Shown here piece after piece: positions 54,660-63,959 of a stretch of 64,000 nt of DNA. The notes beneath the pieces are model-generated. The model was not told the DNA's origin. It worked only from the letters and a program-made list of their open reading frames with translations, and ran no database searches. The stretch lies in contig CAJTEY010000009.1 of NCBI GenBank assembly GCA_910575775.1, positions 1-64,000 of the forward strand. The letters are read 5' to 3'. This DNA comes from Lachnospiraceae bacterium. GTDB taxonomy: Bacteria; Bacillota; Clostridia; Lachnospirales; Lachnospiraceae. A program made the translations under genes and the position numbers. The stretch's first letter is position 1. The number at the start of each line of letters is the position of its first letter.

Positions 54660-56184
54660 CTAATGTTCCTCCTGCCATAATTAATCCAATTGTCTTTTCG
54701 TCCACCTCACCCTGTTTAAAGGTACAGCGGATGGCGCCGTCGTAAATGACCCCGATGGTGTCCGAAACGTTCATCACCTCGTCCAGCTCCAGCGAGATGA
54801 GAAGCACTGCCTTCCCTTTGTCCCGCTCCCTGACAAGCATCTTGTGAACGTACTCGATGGCTCCCACATCCAGTCCTCTGGTAGGCTGCACAGCGATCAA
54901 AAGGTCGGGATTGTTGGCGATTTCCCTGCCGATAATCACCTTCTGCTGGTTGCCGCCGGAAAGTCCTCTGATCGCCAGCTCCTCGCAGGAGTCCGGGCGC
55001 ACATCGTAGTCCTTCAAAAGACCGGAGGCAAATTTGCGGATTTCCTTTCTGTTTAAAATGCTCTTCTGTGAAAAAGGCTCTTTCATGTATGTGTCAAGCA
55101 CCGCATTGTCCTCCACCGAAAAATCCAGAACAAGTCCCCGTTTCTGCCGGTCCTCGTGGATCGTTGCAATGCCCGCATCCATAGTCTCCCGCGTGGTTCT
55201 GTTTTCAATATTGTTTCCATTGATGCGGATGGTTCCGCTCTCCACCTTAATCAGGTTTGTGATCGCCTCCACCAGCTCCTTCTGCCCGTTGCCGTCAATT
55301 CCTGCAATGCCGAAGATTTCTCCCCGCCTCACCTGCATGGACAGATTCTTGAGCACATACACGCCGCAGTTATCTTTCGCAGTCAGCCCGCTGACCTCAA
55401 ACACCACGTCTCCGGGCTTCGCCTCCTCCTTATCCACCACCAGCTTCACCCGGTGTCCCACCATCATGTCCGCAAGCTCCTCCTGGGACACCTTAGCCAC
55501 CTCCACGGTGTCAATGTACTTTCCTCTACGAATGATGCTGCAGTAGTCGGCGGAAGCCTTGATCTCCTTCAGCTTATGGGTAATGATGATGATGGTCTTC
55601 CCGTCGTCCACCAGCCTGTGCATGATATCGATCAGGTCACCGATCTCCTGCGGCGTCAGCACTGCCGTCGGCTCATCCAGAATCAGTATATCCACGCCCC
55701 GGTACAGCGCCTTTAAGATTTCCACTCTCTGTTGCATACCGACGGAAATATCTGAGATGTACGCGTCCGGGTCCACCTCGAGACCGTATTTTTTCACGAT
55801 TCCCATGACCTCTTCCCTTGCTTTCTTAAGGTCCACCACGCCGCCCGCTTTTGTCGTCTCATGTCCGAGAATGATGTTCTGCGTCACCGTGAAATTGTCC
55901 ACAAGCATAAAGTGCTGGTGCACCATGCCGATCCCATGGGCAATCGCCACGTTGGGATTTTTCATTTCCACCTTTTCCCCGTACAGGTAAATGTCGCCCC
56001 CGTTTGCCTGATACAGCCCGTATAAAATGTTCATCAGTGTGGTCTTTCCTGCCCCGTTTTCTCCCAGAACCGCATGGATGGAACCTTTTTTCACATCGAG
56101 CTGCACCTGGTCCAACGCCGTATAGGAGCCGAATTTTATCGTGATATCATGCATTTGAACCGCATAGTCTTTTCTTACTTCCAT
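54643..56184 (-). CDS. nupO: Nucleoside ABC transporter ATPase with two ABC domains
   Basis: The 513-residue protein contains two ABC domains. The first has a full Walker A (GENGAGKTTLM), an ABC signature-like ISVGMQQRVEILKAL and Walker B (ILILDEPTAVLTPQE). The second has a divergent Walker A (GIDGNGQKEL) and LSGGNQQKVIIGREI, the usual asymmetry of this sugar/nucleoside family. AGGAGAG lies before the chosen ATG (MEVRKDYAV), which removes an apparent overlap with the lipoprotein gene. Confidence 0.93.
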   Translation of the reverse strand: MEVRKDYAVQMHDITIKFGSYTALDQVQLDVKKGSIHAVLGENGAGKTTLMNILYGLYQANGGDIYLYGEKVEMKNPNVAIAHGIGMVHQHFMLVDNFTVTQNIILGHETTKAGGVVDLKKAREEVMGIVKKYGLEVDPDAYISDISVGMQQRVEILKALYRGVDILILDEPTAVLTPQEIGDLIDIMHRLVDDGKTIIIITHKLKEIKASADYCSIIRRGKYIDTVEVAKVSQEELADMMVGHRVKLVVDKEEAKPGDVVFEVSGLTAKDNCGVYVLKNLSMQVRRGEIFGIAGIDGNGQKELVEAITNLIKVESGTIRINGNNIENRTTRETMDAGIATIHEDRQKRGLVLDFSVEDNAVLDTYMKEPFSQKSILNRKEIRKFASGLLKDYDVRPDSCEELAIRGLSGGNQQKVIIGREIANNPDLLIAVQPTRGLDVGAIEYVHKMLVRERDKGKAVLLISLELDEVMNVSDTIGVIYDGAIRCTFKQGEVDEKTIGLIMAGGTLDGKNS

Positions 56185-56197
56185 ATGTCCTTCTCTC

Positions 56198-57226
56198 CTA
56201 TTTCCCCAACCCTTCCACAAAGGCTTGGTAAGTTTCCTCCGATACCGGGGGTGTCAGTTCCTCGTCAATAATCATCTGCTGCAGCTCCATCGCCTTTTCA
56301 TAAACCGCAGGATCCATGATCTTGTTCTCTTCAGGAATGCCCACACACCCTTCCTTCAGCCCATAACTGTAGGTGTTGCCACCGATTTCCTCACCGTTCA
56401 TCGCCATGGTGGACACAAGCTCCACCGCAATGTTCGTGTTCTTCATGCCGGAAGTCAGTACGTTGTCCGGCGCCAGATGGGACTGATCCGTATCGACGCC
56501 GATGACAAGTTTTCCGTTCTCCTTGGCGGATTCGATCACGCCGTAACCCGCGCCGCCCGCAGAGTGAAAGATAATGTCACAGCCGTTAGAGTACATCTTG
56601 TTGGAGATCGCCTTCGCTTTCGCCGCATCAGAGTAACTCTCCGTAAACTGCGACTGCACCTCAATCTCACGCCCCTGTACATATCCGGCGTATGCCACGC
56701 CGCCCATGTAGCCGTACTGGAACTGGTCGTTTAAGAAGCTCTTCATCGGCCCCACATAGCCCACCTTATCCGTCTTCGTGGTGAGTCCAGCGATATAACC
56801 TAACAGGAAGGATGACTCCTGCGCACGGAATACCACGCCCGTACAGTTTTGAGGGCTCTCATCAAACGCAAAATCCACGATGGCAAAATTGATATCCGGA
56901 TTCATCTTCGCGATGGTCAGCATGGGATCTGCCAGCGAATAGCCAAGAGCCCACACAAGGTCACTGTAAGTGTCCGTCGCCCTGTCAATGTTTGTCAGAT
57001 AATCCGATGCCTGTTTGGATTCCAGCACCCTCACATCCGCACCCGTATGTTCCCCAAAACTCTGCAGTCCCTCCCAAGAGATCTGATTAAAGGACTGGTC
57101 GTTGATGCCTCCTGTGCCCGCTACCATAGACACCCGGTATACCGAATCATCTTTTTCAGCCATACCGCAGCCCGCTAATGTACATGCCATCAGAACTGCC
57201 GGTATCACCTTTTTCCATTTTTTCAT
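56198..57226 (-). CDS. nupN: BMP-family nucleoside-binding lipoprotein
   Basis: The 342-residue protein has a lipoprotein signal (VLMACTLAGCG; lipid on the Cys) and the BMP family pattern (SMVAGTGGINDQSFNQISWE, DVRVLESKQASDYLTNIDRA, DIIFHSAGGAGYGVIESAKE). Family members bind purine or other nucleosides outside the cell. It is followed by its ATPase and two permeases. Confidence 0.94.
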   Translation of the reverse strand: MKKWKKVIPAVLMACTLAGCGMAEKDDSVYRVSMVAGTGGINDQSFNQISWEGLQSFGEHTGADVRVLESKQASDYLTNIDRATDTYSDLVWALGYSLADPMLTIAKMNPDINFAIVDFAFDESPQNCTGVVFRAQESSFLLGYIAGLTTKTDKVGYVGPMKSFLNDQFQYGYMGGVAYAGYVQGREIEVQSQFTESYSDAAKAKAISNKMYSNGCDIIFHSAGGAGYGVIESAKENGKLVIGVDTDQSHLAPDNVLTSGMKNTNIAVELVSTMAMNGEEIGGNTYSYGLKEGCVGIPEENKIMDPAVYEKAMELQQMIIDEELTPPVSEETYQAFVEGLGK

Positions 57227-57289
57227 TTGCCCACCTTTCTTTCTACACTAATCGTAATGTCACAGCTTCGCTGTGACTCAAATCAGTAC

Positions 57290-57402
57290 GGAGAATGCCG
57301 TATTTTAGGCATTCTCCTGCGTGAAACGGAGTTGCAACGCAACTCCTAGTACTTCTTAACGAAGCAGCTTCTGCTGCTGAGTTCTGGAAGTACTTTTCAC
57401 GC
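57290..57402 (-). repeat. Two-hairpin structured element, copy 6 (overlapping the deoD stop)
   Basis: Outer stem GCGTGAAA / TTTCACGC, inner stem AGTACTTCC / GAAGTACT, an extra hairpin GGAGTTGC / GCAACTCC, then hairpin GGAGAATGCC / GGCATTCTCC at 57290-57317. The deoD stop codon TGA (57397-57399) lies inside the left arm. A separate small hairpin CACAGC / GCTGTG follows at 57261-57275. Confidence 0.8.
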
Positions 57403-58107
57403 TATCTCCAGCGCAATCTTCATCATATCCGTAAATCCTGTCTGACGGTCCTCCACCGACAGGGATTCCCCCCTGAAGGGCGCATCGGAAATGGTCAGCA
57501 TGCAGAGCGCTCTTTTGCCCGCATGCGCCGCATTCATATAAAGTGCCGCCGCTTCCATCTCGGCAGCAAGAACGCCCATCTTCGCCCACTTGCTCAGCGC
57601 GTCCTCATCGTTATTGTAGAAAATGTCCGAGGAGAGGATGTTGCCCGCCACAGTTCTGATGCCGAGACGTTCCCCGGTTTCCACCGCTTTCCTCGCCAGG
57701 TCAAAATCTGCAATCGGTGCAAAGGTGCCGGGCAGGTTGTACTGTGCCGCATAGGCGGAATCGGTGCTTGCTCCCACGCCGATGACCACGTCGCGCAGGT
57801 TGACTTTGTCACTTAACGTACCCGCTGTGCCGATGCGGACGATCTGCTCCACTTCGTAAAAGTTGAAAAGTTCGTAAGTATAAATGCCAACGGACGGGAT
57901 ACCCATGCCGCCTCCTGCGACCGTTACTCTCTTGCCCTGATAATTTCCCGTGAATGCCAGCATGTTTCTGACCGTGTTGACGCACTCAAAATCTGTGAGA
58001 AAATTCTCTGCGATAAATTTTGCTCTCAAAGGATCTCCCGGCATCAATACCGTCTTTGCAATCTGTTCCTTAGCTGCTCCGATGTGTGGTGTAGGTGTTT
58101 TGCTCAT
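57397..58107 (-). CDS. deoD: Purine-nucleoside phosphorylase, DeoD type
   Basis: The 236-residue enzyme splits purine (deoxy)nucleosides into base and pentose 1-phosphate. Motifs: VLMPGDPLRAKFIAENFL, GNYQGKRVTVAGGGMGIPS, RIGTAGTLSD and the EMEAAALYMNA segment that binds the ribose; SDAPFRGE lies near the end. It is the second gene after the Crp-type regulator, and its product feeds DeoB and DeoC. Confidence 0.97.
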   Translation of the reverse strand: MSKTPTPHIGAAKEQIAKTVLMPGDPLRAKFIAENFLTDFECVNTVRNMLAFTGNYQGKRVTVAGGGMGIPSVGIYTYELFNFYEVEQIVRIGTAGTLSDKVNLRDVVIGVGASTDSAYAAQYNLPGTFAPIADFDLARKAVETGERLGIRTVAGNILSSDIFYNNDEDALSKWAKMGVLAAEMEAAALYMNAAHAGKRALCMLTISDAPFRGESLSVEDRQTGFTDMMKIALEIA

Positions 58108-58134
58108 AATTTGTTTCTCCTTCCATTTTTGGTT

Positions 58135-58860
58135 TTAGTGAATCAGGTCTGTCTCCCGATATGCCTTAAGTTTCTCGTACTGCTCCTGCGATATGCACAA
58201 TTTGCTTCCCCGGCAGGAAAGGAACCCTTCCTCTTCCAGCTTCCGGATGCTCCTCTGTACCGTCCGCACGTTCATCCCGATACGCTGTGCAAGCTGCGCC
58301 TGGGTCTTTTGCAGAACATACTCTCCTGTCCCTTCCCATTTTCCGTAGGCTTGGGTCAGGTACAGCACCAGACGGTCCTTGCCGTTTAGGAGCAGATATT
58401 TCCTCTCGCTGGAAATCTCCTGCGCCAGCGTCTGTGCAAAGATCCGCGCCCGCATGAAGAGCGCCCTGCTGTCCTGTCTCATCCAGCGCATGTAACCGGC
58501 CGTTGGAATCTTAAGCGCCTCACAATCCGTCACGGCGTGGATCGTGTTCTGGAACTCTGTCAGTCCTGCGAAAGGTTCATAGTCACCGATGATGATGATA
58601 CTGAAACCCGAACTCTCCACAAAACTGTACACATTGCCTAACATCTGAATATCCGTTACGCTGATCTCTCCTTTGATGATCCCCCAGACATAGCCGCAGT
58701 CCATTCCTGCCTGCATGATCCTCTGGCCTCTGGGAATCCTCTCGTACTGTATGGTGTGAACCAGATCATCGGGACAGTTCTCAAAAAAATCATTCAGGTA
58801 CTGCCGCCGCTCTCCGCCCCATCTGGTGATCACCTGTGTCAATTCCTGTTTTGATTTCAT
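58135..58860 (-). CDS. Crp/Fnr-family transcriptional regulator heading the nucleoside operon
   Basis: The 241-residue protein has an N-terminal cyclic-nucleotide-binding-like beta barrel (IPRGQRIMQAGMDCGYVWGI) and a C-terminal winged helix (TQAQLAQRIGMNVRTVQRSI, RKLEEEGFLSCRG). No Fnr-type cysteine cluster is seen at the N terminus, so the effector is more likely a small molecule. It starts 27 bases before deoD and is probably in the same transcript. GGAGGAGG precedes the ATG. Confidence 0.92.
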   Translation of the reverse strand: MKSKQELTQVITRWGGERRQYLNDFFENCPDDLVHTIQYERIPRGQRIMQAGMDCGYVWGIIKGEISVTDIQMLGNVYSFVESSGFSIIIIGDYEPFAGLTEFQNTIHAVTDCEALKIPTAGYMRWMRQDSRALFMRARIFAQTLAQEISSERKYLLLNGKDRLVLYLTQAYGKWEGTGEYVLQKTQAQLAQRIGMNVRTVQRSIRKLEEEGFLSCRGSKLCISQEQYEKLKAYRETDLIH

Positions 58861-58958
58861 TGTTCACCTCCTCCGTTTTTACTATTTCCATATGCCGGTC
58901 TCAAAAATCATCTCTCGCATTCGTCATATTTACCATTTCGCCCGCAAGTCATATCTAT

Positions 58959-59001
58959 GTTATATACAAATTTTCCAAAACAAGATACGACATGTGTCGC
59001 A
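58959..59001 (-). promoter_or_regulatory. Predicted activator site and -10 box of the nucleoside operon
   Basis: An inverted repeat TGCGACACATGTCGTA (58986-59001) is centred 41.5 bases upstream of the start predicted from the -10 box TATAAC (58959-58964). No good -35 box exists. This spacing is the one used by Crp/Fnr proteins as class II activators. The Crp-type protein encoded downstream is the likely binder. Confidence 0.55.
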
Positions 59002-59070
59002 ATTTGTGCTCTTCATTTTCCATTCTCTGTTTTATACAATATACAAAACAGCAGATTGGATATTTTGCAC

Positions 59071-59107
59071 AAAAAAAGAAGCACGGACATCCACCGATGT
59101 CTGTGCT
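59071..59107 (-). terminator. Terminator of the repeat-rich surface protein gene
   Basis: On the minus strand AGCACAGACATC pairs with GATGTCCGTGCT and is followed by TCTTTTTTT. Confidence 0.88.
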
Positions 59108-59129
59108 CCGCTGCTTTTCGCTTTCCTCT

Positions 59130-60749
59130 TCAAAATACCTTCAAGTACTTCTCATATTCCTCATAGGTGACCGTTACCCAGCCCTCCTCATAGTTAAAAC
59201 CGATCTCCATGCCCTTGGGCGTGTAGAAGACTATGATATCGTCGGATTTGAAATAATCCGTAATCTGCTGATCCGTCATATAGGTAAGATAAGAAATTTC
59301 CCCATTCTGTTCATCGCTCTTCTGCCTGAACTCCACGGAAAAATCGTCGTCAACCGCAAGGATATCTGCATTGTCCAGAACGACTCCGTTCTTCATGTCA
59401 ATATTAATGCTGCGCAGATAGACGCCGCCGGTCCTGTCGTTGTACATCTCCTCCTGGTAAGCGATGCTCAGCTTATCCTCATCCATATAGGTCACATAGC
59501 CGAGCAGGGACGCCATGAAATAGTTTTCCTCACTCTCCTTGATGTGGGACTCATACTCCTCCTCAAAGAGCGTCGTCATATCCTCCACTTCTGCCCTGAT
59601 AGCCTTGTTGATCTTATCCAGATTAGGCACATTTTCCCCGGAAATAACAGGAATGCTCGCTATCACTATGACGTTCTCATATTCGGACTCATACTCAAAT
59701 TCTTCCACTTCCACCTGATAGGACAAATCTGACCTGATTTCGTCATGCAGATTATAATACCGGTCATCATATTCAGCATCCTCATAATAATCGCCGTCAT
59801 AAAAATCATCGTAATTAAAATAATCGTCGTAGCTATCGTCATCATAATCAAAATCGTAATCATCGTTCCTGTCGTGATAATTAAAATCGGAATCATCATT
59901 AAAATCATATACCTCACGACGGATATCTTGCTTCTCCTTCTCAGAGAGCATATTTACCGCCCTGCTTGCCAGCGCAAATACTGCCACCAGAAACAGAACA
60001 ATAATGCCGATGACAATGCCCACAATCAGCCCTGTGTTCTGCTTTTTAGGCATGGCATAAGGACTGTAAGGATCATATGGAGGCTGCCCTCCGAAAGGCG
60101 GCTGTCCTCCATAACCGCCCCCTGCCTGCCGGCTTCCGTATGGGGACTGCGCATCATAAACACCACTCTGATTCTGGTTCCCGTAAGAGGGCTGCGCACC
60201 ATAACCGCCGCTCTGATTCTGGTTCCCATAGGGGGGCTGTGCACCATAACCGCCGCTCTGATTCTGGTTCCCATAGGGGGGCTGCGCACCATAACCGCCG
60301 CTCTGATTCTGGTTCCCATAGGGGGGCTGTGCACCGTAGACTCCTCCCGGATTCTGATTCCCATAAGAAGACTGCGCGCCGTAGCTGCCGGTCTGCTCCT
60401 GATTCCCGTAAGATGTCTGTACACCATATGCGCCATTCTGATTCCCACAAGGAGGCTGCATACCGTAGGCGCCGCCAGAATTCTGATTTCCATAAGGGGA
60501 CTGTGCGCCATAATTTCCGTTCTGACTCCCGTAAGGAATCTGGCTGTCCGCCTGGTTTCCAGAAAAGAGACCGTGTGTGTCCGCCACAACTGCCGCAGGT
60601 TCTGTCTCCTCTACGACAACGGCTGTCTCCATCACTTCCGGCGTTGTGTAAATATCCCTGCTGCTGTCAGACATGTAGGGATCCACATTAATCTCGTTCT
60701 CCCTGCCAGTGCCTTGCTGCAGCCCTTCCCACTTATCAGACTCGTTCAT
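59130..60749 (-). CDS. Membrane-anchored DUF3298-like protein with Gly/Tyr/Gln/Asn-rich repeats
   Basis: The 539-residue protein has no N-terminal signal peptide. Residues 1-70 are acidic; about 72-225 are tandem repeats of the 15-residue type YGNQNQSGGYGAQPP. One membrane helix follows (TGLIVGIVIGIIVLFLVAVF, about 240-262), then an Asp/Tyr-rich linker (about 278-335), and a C-terminal domain resembling DUF3298/RsiV-like extracellular domains (GGVYLRSINIDMKNGVVLDN, YFKSDDIIVFYTPKGMEIGF). The repeats should face the cytoplasm and the C-terminal domain the outside. Function unknown. Confidence 0.8.
   Translation of the reverse strand: MNESDKWEGLQQGTGRENEINVDPYMSDSSRDIYTTPEVMETAVVVEETEPAAVVADTHGLFSGNQADSQIPYGSQNGNYGAQSPYGNQNSGGAYGMQPPCGNQNGAYGVQTSYGNQEQTGSYGAQSSYGNQNPGGVYGAQPPYGNQNQSGGYGAQPPYGNQNQSGGYGAQPPYGNQNQSGGYGAQPSYGNQNQSGVYDAQSPYGSRQAGGGYGGQPPFGGQPPYDPYSPYAMPKKQNTGLIVGIVIGIIVLFLVAVFALASRAVNMLSEKEKQDIRREVYDFNDDSDFNYHDRNDDYDFDYDDDSYDDYFNYDDFYDGDYYEDAEYDDRYYNLHDEIRSDLSYQVEVEEFEYESEYENVIVIASIPVISGENVPNLDKINKAIRAEVEDMTTLFEEEYESHIKESEENYFMASLLGYVTYMDEDKLSIAYQEEMYNDRTGGVYLRSINIDMKNGVVLDNADILAVDDDFSVEFRQKSDEQNGEISYLTYMTDQQITDYFKSDDIIVFYTPKGMEIGFNYEEGWVTVTYEEYEKYLKVF
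60130..60540 (-). repeat. 45-bp tandem repeats inside the DUF3298-like gene
   Basis: Units of 45 bases encode 15 residues each. Three consecutive units starting at 60196, 60241 and 60286 are nearly identical at the DNA level, while flanking units have diverged. This suggests recent expansion in the centre of the array. Confidence 0.85.
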
Positions 60750-60763
60750 TCTTTTCTCCTTTT

Positions 60764-62035
60764 TTATTTATCCTTGCCACCGAAAGTCACTTCACTGTAA
60801 TACTGCAGGATACATTCCCGCATCAGGGATAACGCCGCAGATACCGTACTCTCTCTGATTTTCTCCCGGCTCCCGTGGAAACGGCACTCTTTCACCGTCG
60901 TTCTTCCACACACGTTACAGGCGATATACACCAGTCCTACCGGCTTTTCGGGCGTACCGCCATCCGGCCCTGCAATGCCTGTGGTGGAGACGCTCACATC
61001 GGTTCTTGCAAGGACAGCCGCCGTCTTTGCCATCTCCCTGGCAATCTGCTCACTGACTGCACCGTGCTTCATCAGATTATTCTTCTTGATTCCTAAAAGT
61101 TTGCGTTTGGATTTATTGGAATACGTCACATAGCCGGACTTAAACACTTCCGACACACCGGGCACATTGATTAGTCTGGCAGAAAGCATGCCGCCCGTAC
61201 AGGACTCCACTGTGCAGGCTGTCAGTTTATTGGCCGCAAGCAGATCCACCACCGCCTTCTCCAGCGTCACTTCACTGTCCGTCGTGTAAACATGATTGCC
61301 AAAGCGCCCTTTCAGCTCCTTGACCATAGGTTTCACCAGCTTTTTCGCCTCTTTCTCATCCGGCGCCGTGGCCGTCACACGAAGATGTACCTCCCCGGTC
61401 TTGGCATAGGTTGCAATGGTTGGATTGTTCTGCGCGCTGACCAGATCTTCCACCATGCTCTCCGCCTTGCTCTCCCCCACACCGCAGATTTTCACGGTCT
61501 GGGAATAGATGACGCCCGATGTAAGCCCCGCAAGATAAGGCATGATCGACTTTTCAAACATGGGGATCAGCTCCCCGGGCGGTCCCGGCATCAGCACCAC
61601 ATGCTTACCGTTCTCCGCGATAATGATACCGGGAGCAGTGCCGCCCGGATTTTCCACCACAACAGCCCCTTCCGGCACCATGGCCTGCTTCCAGTTATTT
61701 TCCGTGATTTCCAGATTGCGCTCGGCAAAAAACTGACGGATCGCCTCCCTGGAAGGCTCATGCAGATACAGTTCTTTCCCCATCACCTTCGCCGCCGCCT
61801 CTTTGGTCAGATCGTCCTGTGTGGGTCCTAAGCCCCCGGAAAGAAGAATGATATCCGCCCTGGTTAGTGCCAGACGAATGGTCTCCATCAGTCTCTCTTC
61901 ATTGTCGCCAACCACATCCTGATGATAACAGGAAAGACCGAGTCCTGCGCATTTCTCCGCAAGATAGGCGGCGTTTGTGTTTACAATGTTGCCAAGCAGT
62001 ATCTCTGTTCCGACCGCAATAATCTCTACTGTCAT
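60764..62035 (-). CDS. cinA: CinA-like protein with molybdopterin-binding and nicotinamide-nucleotide amidase domains
   Basis: The 423-residue protein has the MoCF-like N-terminal domain (EIIAVGTEILLGNIVNTNAA, LSGGLGPTQDDLTKEAAAKV) and a C-terminal PncC amidase domain (TVESCTGGMLSARLINVPG, STTGIAGPDGGTPEKPVGLV). It takes part in NAD by-product repair and in some species in competence. AAAGGGGGTGAT precedes the chosen ATG; another ATG two codons earlier is possible. recA is not adjacent here. Confidence 0.94.
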   Translation of the reverse strand: MTVEIIAVGTEILLGNIVNTNAAYLAEKCAGLGLSCYHQDVVGDNEERLMETIRLALTRADIILLSGGLGPTQDDLTKEAAAKVMGKELYLHEPSREAIRQFFAERNLEITENNWKQAMVPEGAVVVENPGGTAPGIIIAENGKHVVLMPGPPGELIPMFEKSIMPYLAGLTSGVIYSQTVKICGVGESKAESMVEDLVSAQNNPTIATYAKTGEVHLRVTATAPDEKEAKKLVKPMVKELKGRFGNHVYTTDSEVTLEKAVVDLLAANKLTACTVESCTGGMLSARLINVPGVSEVFKSGYVTYSNKSKRKLLGIKKNNLMKHGAVSEQIAREMAKTAAVLARTDVSVSTTGIAGPDGGTPEKPVGLVYIACNVCGRTTVKECRFHGSREKIRESTVSAALSLMRECILQYYSEVTFGGKDK

Positions 62036-62080
62036 AGCCAATCACCCCCTTTGTCAAAACATTACACTTGTTACTGTATT

Positions 62081-62617
62081 CTATTTTTTATTATCCTGCA
62101 TCACGCTCTTATTCTTGATCAGATAATCTACCAGAGAAATCACCGTCAGAGCAAGCGCCACCCACATCACAATCTGTGTGATCAAGATAAGCGGCTCCAG
62201 ATCCGCAATCATCAGACAGATCATGACAATCTGGAAGGTTGTCTTAAACTTCCCCCAGTAACTGGCTGCAATCACCACCCCATTATCGGAAGCCACCAGC
62301 CGGAACCCGCTGATGATAAATTCCCTGGCGATGATGACAATCACCACCCATGCCGGAATCCGTGCAAGCTCCACCAGACAGATCATGGCTGAGCAGACCA
62401 GCAGTTTGTCGGCCAGTGGATCCATAAACTTGCCAAAATTTGTCACCAGATTATACTTTCTGGCGATATAGCCGTCCAGAAAATCTGTCAGACTGGCAAC
62501 AATAAAAATAGCCAGAGCGATCCACTTGTCATATGCTGTGATATCGAACAGCAAAAGCACCACAAAAAAAGGAATCAATATCACACGAAAAATTGTCAAT
62601 TTATTCGGCAGATTCAT
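62081..62617 (-). CDS. pgsA: CDP-diacylglycerol-glycerol-3-phosphate phosphatidyltransferase
   Basis: The 178-residue membrane enzyme makes phosphatidylglycerol phosphate. It has four to five helices and the CDP-alcohol transferase motif (Asp-Phe-Leu-Asp-Gly-Tyr-Ile-Ala-Arg, then FGKFMDPLADK). Its first 17 bases overlap the 3' end of rimO, so the two are translated from one transcript. Confidence 0.95.
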   Translation of the reverse strand: MNLPNKLTIFRVILIPFFVVLLLFDITAYDKWIALAIFIVASLTDFLDGYIARKYNLVTNFGKFMDPLADKLLVCSAMICLVELARIPAWVVIVIIAREFIISGFRLVASDNGVVIAASYWGKFKTTFQIVMICLMIADLEPLILITQIVMWVALALTVISLVDYLIKNKSVMQDNKK

Positions 62618-63959
62618 CTTCCAACTCTCCCATCAAATCATACTCATGGGAACCTGTGATCCTGACCCGCACAAAATCGCCGGTCATCAGCTCCCTGTCC
62701 GTCTGTACAAACAAATATCCGTCCACATCCGGCGCATCCTTATAGGTTCTCGCCACATAGACATCCTCGTCCGCTACCCTGCCCTCAATCATGGCCATCA
62801 CGAGGCGTCCCTCCATAGCCTCCGCCGCTTCAAAAGCAATTTCCCGCTGCAGCGACATCAGCTCGTCGCAGCGCGCCTGCTTCACCTCGTCGGGAACCTG
62901 ATCCGGCATATCCGCCGCCGGCGTGTCCTCCTCCTGGGAATAAGGAAATACCCCCAGACGGTCAAAGGCCATCTCATCCACAAAGTCAAGGAGGGTTTCG
63001 AAGTCCCTCTCCGTCTCCCCCGGAAATCCCGCAATCAGTGTAGTTCTCAGACAAATATCCGAAATTTCCTGCCTCAGTTTATTGACTATTTCTGTCAGCT
63101 CCTGTCTGTCCGTCCTTCTTCCCATGCGTTTCAATACAGAATCGGAAGCGTGCTGAACCGGTATGTCAAGATAATGACAGATCTTTTCTTCTTTGCGCAT
63201 GACCTGAATCAACGCATCGTCTATCTCCTCGGGATAGCAGTACAGAATCCGAATCCATACAAGACCCTCTATCCTGCACAGCTTTTCCAGAAGCTCCGGC
63301 AGCGCTTTATGTCCGTAGATATCCTGCCCGTATACCGTAGTCTCCTGCGCCACCAGAATCAGTTCTTTCACACCTTGATCCGAAAGCGTCTGCGCCTCCT
63401 GCAGCAGACTTTCCATAGGAACGCTCCTGTACGATCCCCGCACCTTCGGAATAATGCAGTAAGTGCAGTGTTTATCGCATCCCTCCGCTATCTTCAGATA
63501 AGCAAAATGGCCACCGGTGGTCAGAATACGCTTTTTATCCGTAAGCGGTTTTTCGTCCAGACTATGATAGCAGTCTTCCGCTTTTCCAACAAAAGCAGCA
63601 TCCAGAACTTTTGGAAGCTCTTCGATTGCGGAAGTGCCGATCACGGCATCCACCTCTTCGATTTCCTTCCTGATCTCCTCCTGATATCTCTGTGCCAGAC
63701 ATCCCGTCACAATGAGCACTTTTACCTGCCCGCTTTTCTTCAGTTCCGCCATCTCCAGAATGGTGTTGACACTCTCCTCCTTGGCATCCCCGATGAAGCA
63801 GCAGGTATTCACGACTGCGGCGTCCGCCTCGTTTTCGTCATCCGTAAAGCAGTAGCCGTTCTCTGCCAGCATACCGAGCATCCTCTCGGAATCCACCAGA
63901 TTTTTATCACATCCCAGAGACTGGAACAGTACCTTTTTCTCCATAGAATAAATACCCAT
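62601..63959 (-). CDS. rimO: Ribosomal protein S12 methylthiotransferase RimO
   Basis: The 452-residue radical SAM enzyme modifies an Asp of ribosomal protein S12. It has the N-terminal UPF0004 cysteines (QSLGCDKNLVDSERM, VVNTCCFIGDAKEES), the CxxxCxxC cluster (EGCDKHCTYCIIPKVRG) and a C-terminal TRAM domain. The start at 63959 overlaps the stop codon of the upstream gene (TAATG); a second ATG five codons later is also possible. Confidence 0.95.
   Translation of the reverse strand: MGIYSMEKKVLFQSLGCDKNLVDSERMLGMLAENGYCFTDDENEADAAVVNTCCFIGDAKEESVNTILEMAELKKSGQVKVLIVTGCLAQRYQEEIRKEIEEVDAVIGTSAIEELPKVLDAAFVGKAEDCYHSLDEKPLTDKKRILTTGGHFAYLKIAEGCDKHCTYCIIPKVRGSYRSVPMESLLQEAQTLSDQGVKELILVAQETTVYGQDIYGHKALPELLEKLCRIEGLVWIRILYCYPEEIDDALIQVMRKEEKICHYLDIPVQHASDSVLKRMGRRTDRQELTEIVNKLRQEISDICLRTTLIAGFPGETERDFETLLDFVDEMAFDRLGVFPYSQEEDTPAADMPDQVPDEVKQARCDELMSLQREIAFEAAEAMEGRLVMAMIEGRVADEDVYVARTYKDAPDVDGYLFVQTDRELMTGDFVRVRITGSHEYDLMGELEDESAE

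Noticed and set aside
60130-60540. Regular repeats considered as a CRISPR array
   Set aside because: The units are contiguous coding repeats of 45 bases in frame, with no unique spacers and no cas genes.
59745-60800. Plus-strand frame opposite the repeat-rich protein, with its own repeats
   Set aside because: Its repeats are only the reverse complement of the 45-bp units, and the gene on the minus strand has a good ribosome site, membrane helix and conserved C-terminal domain.
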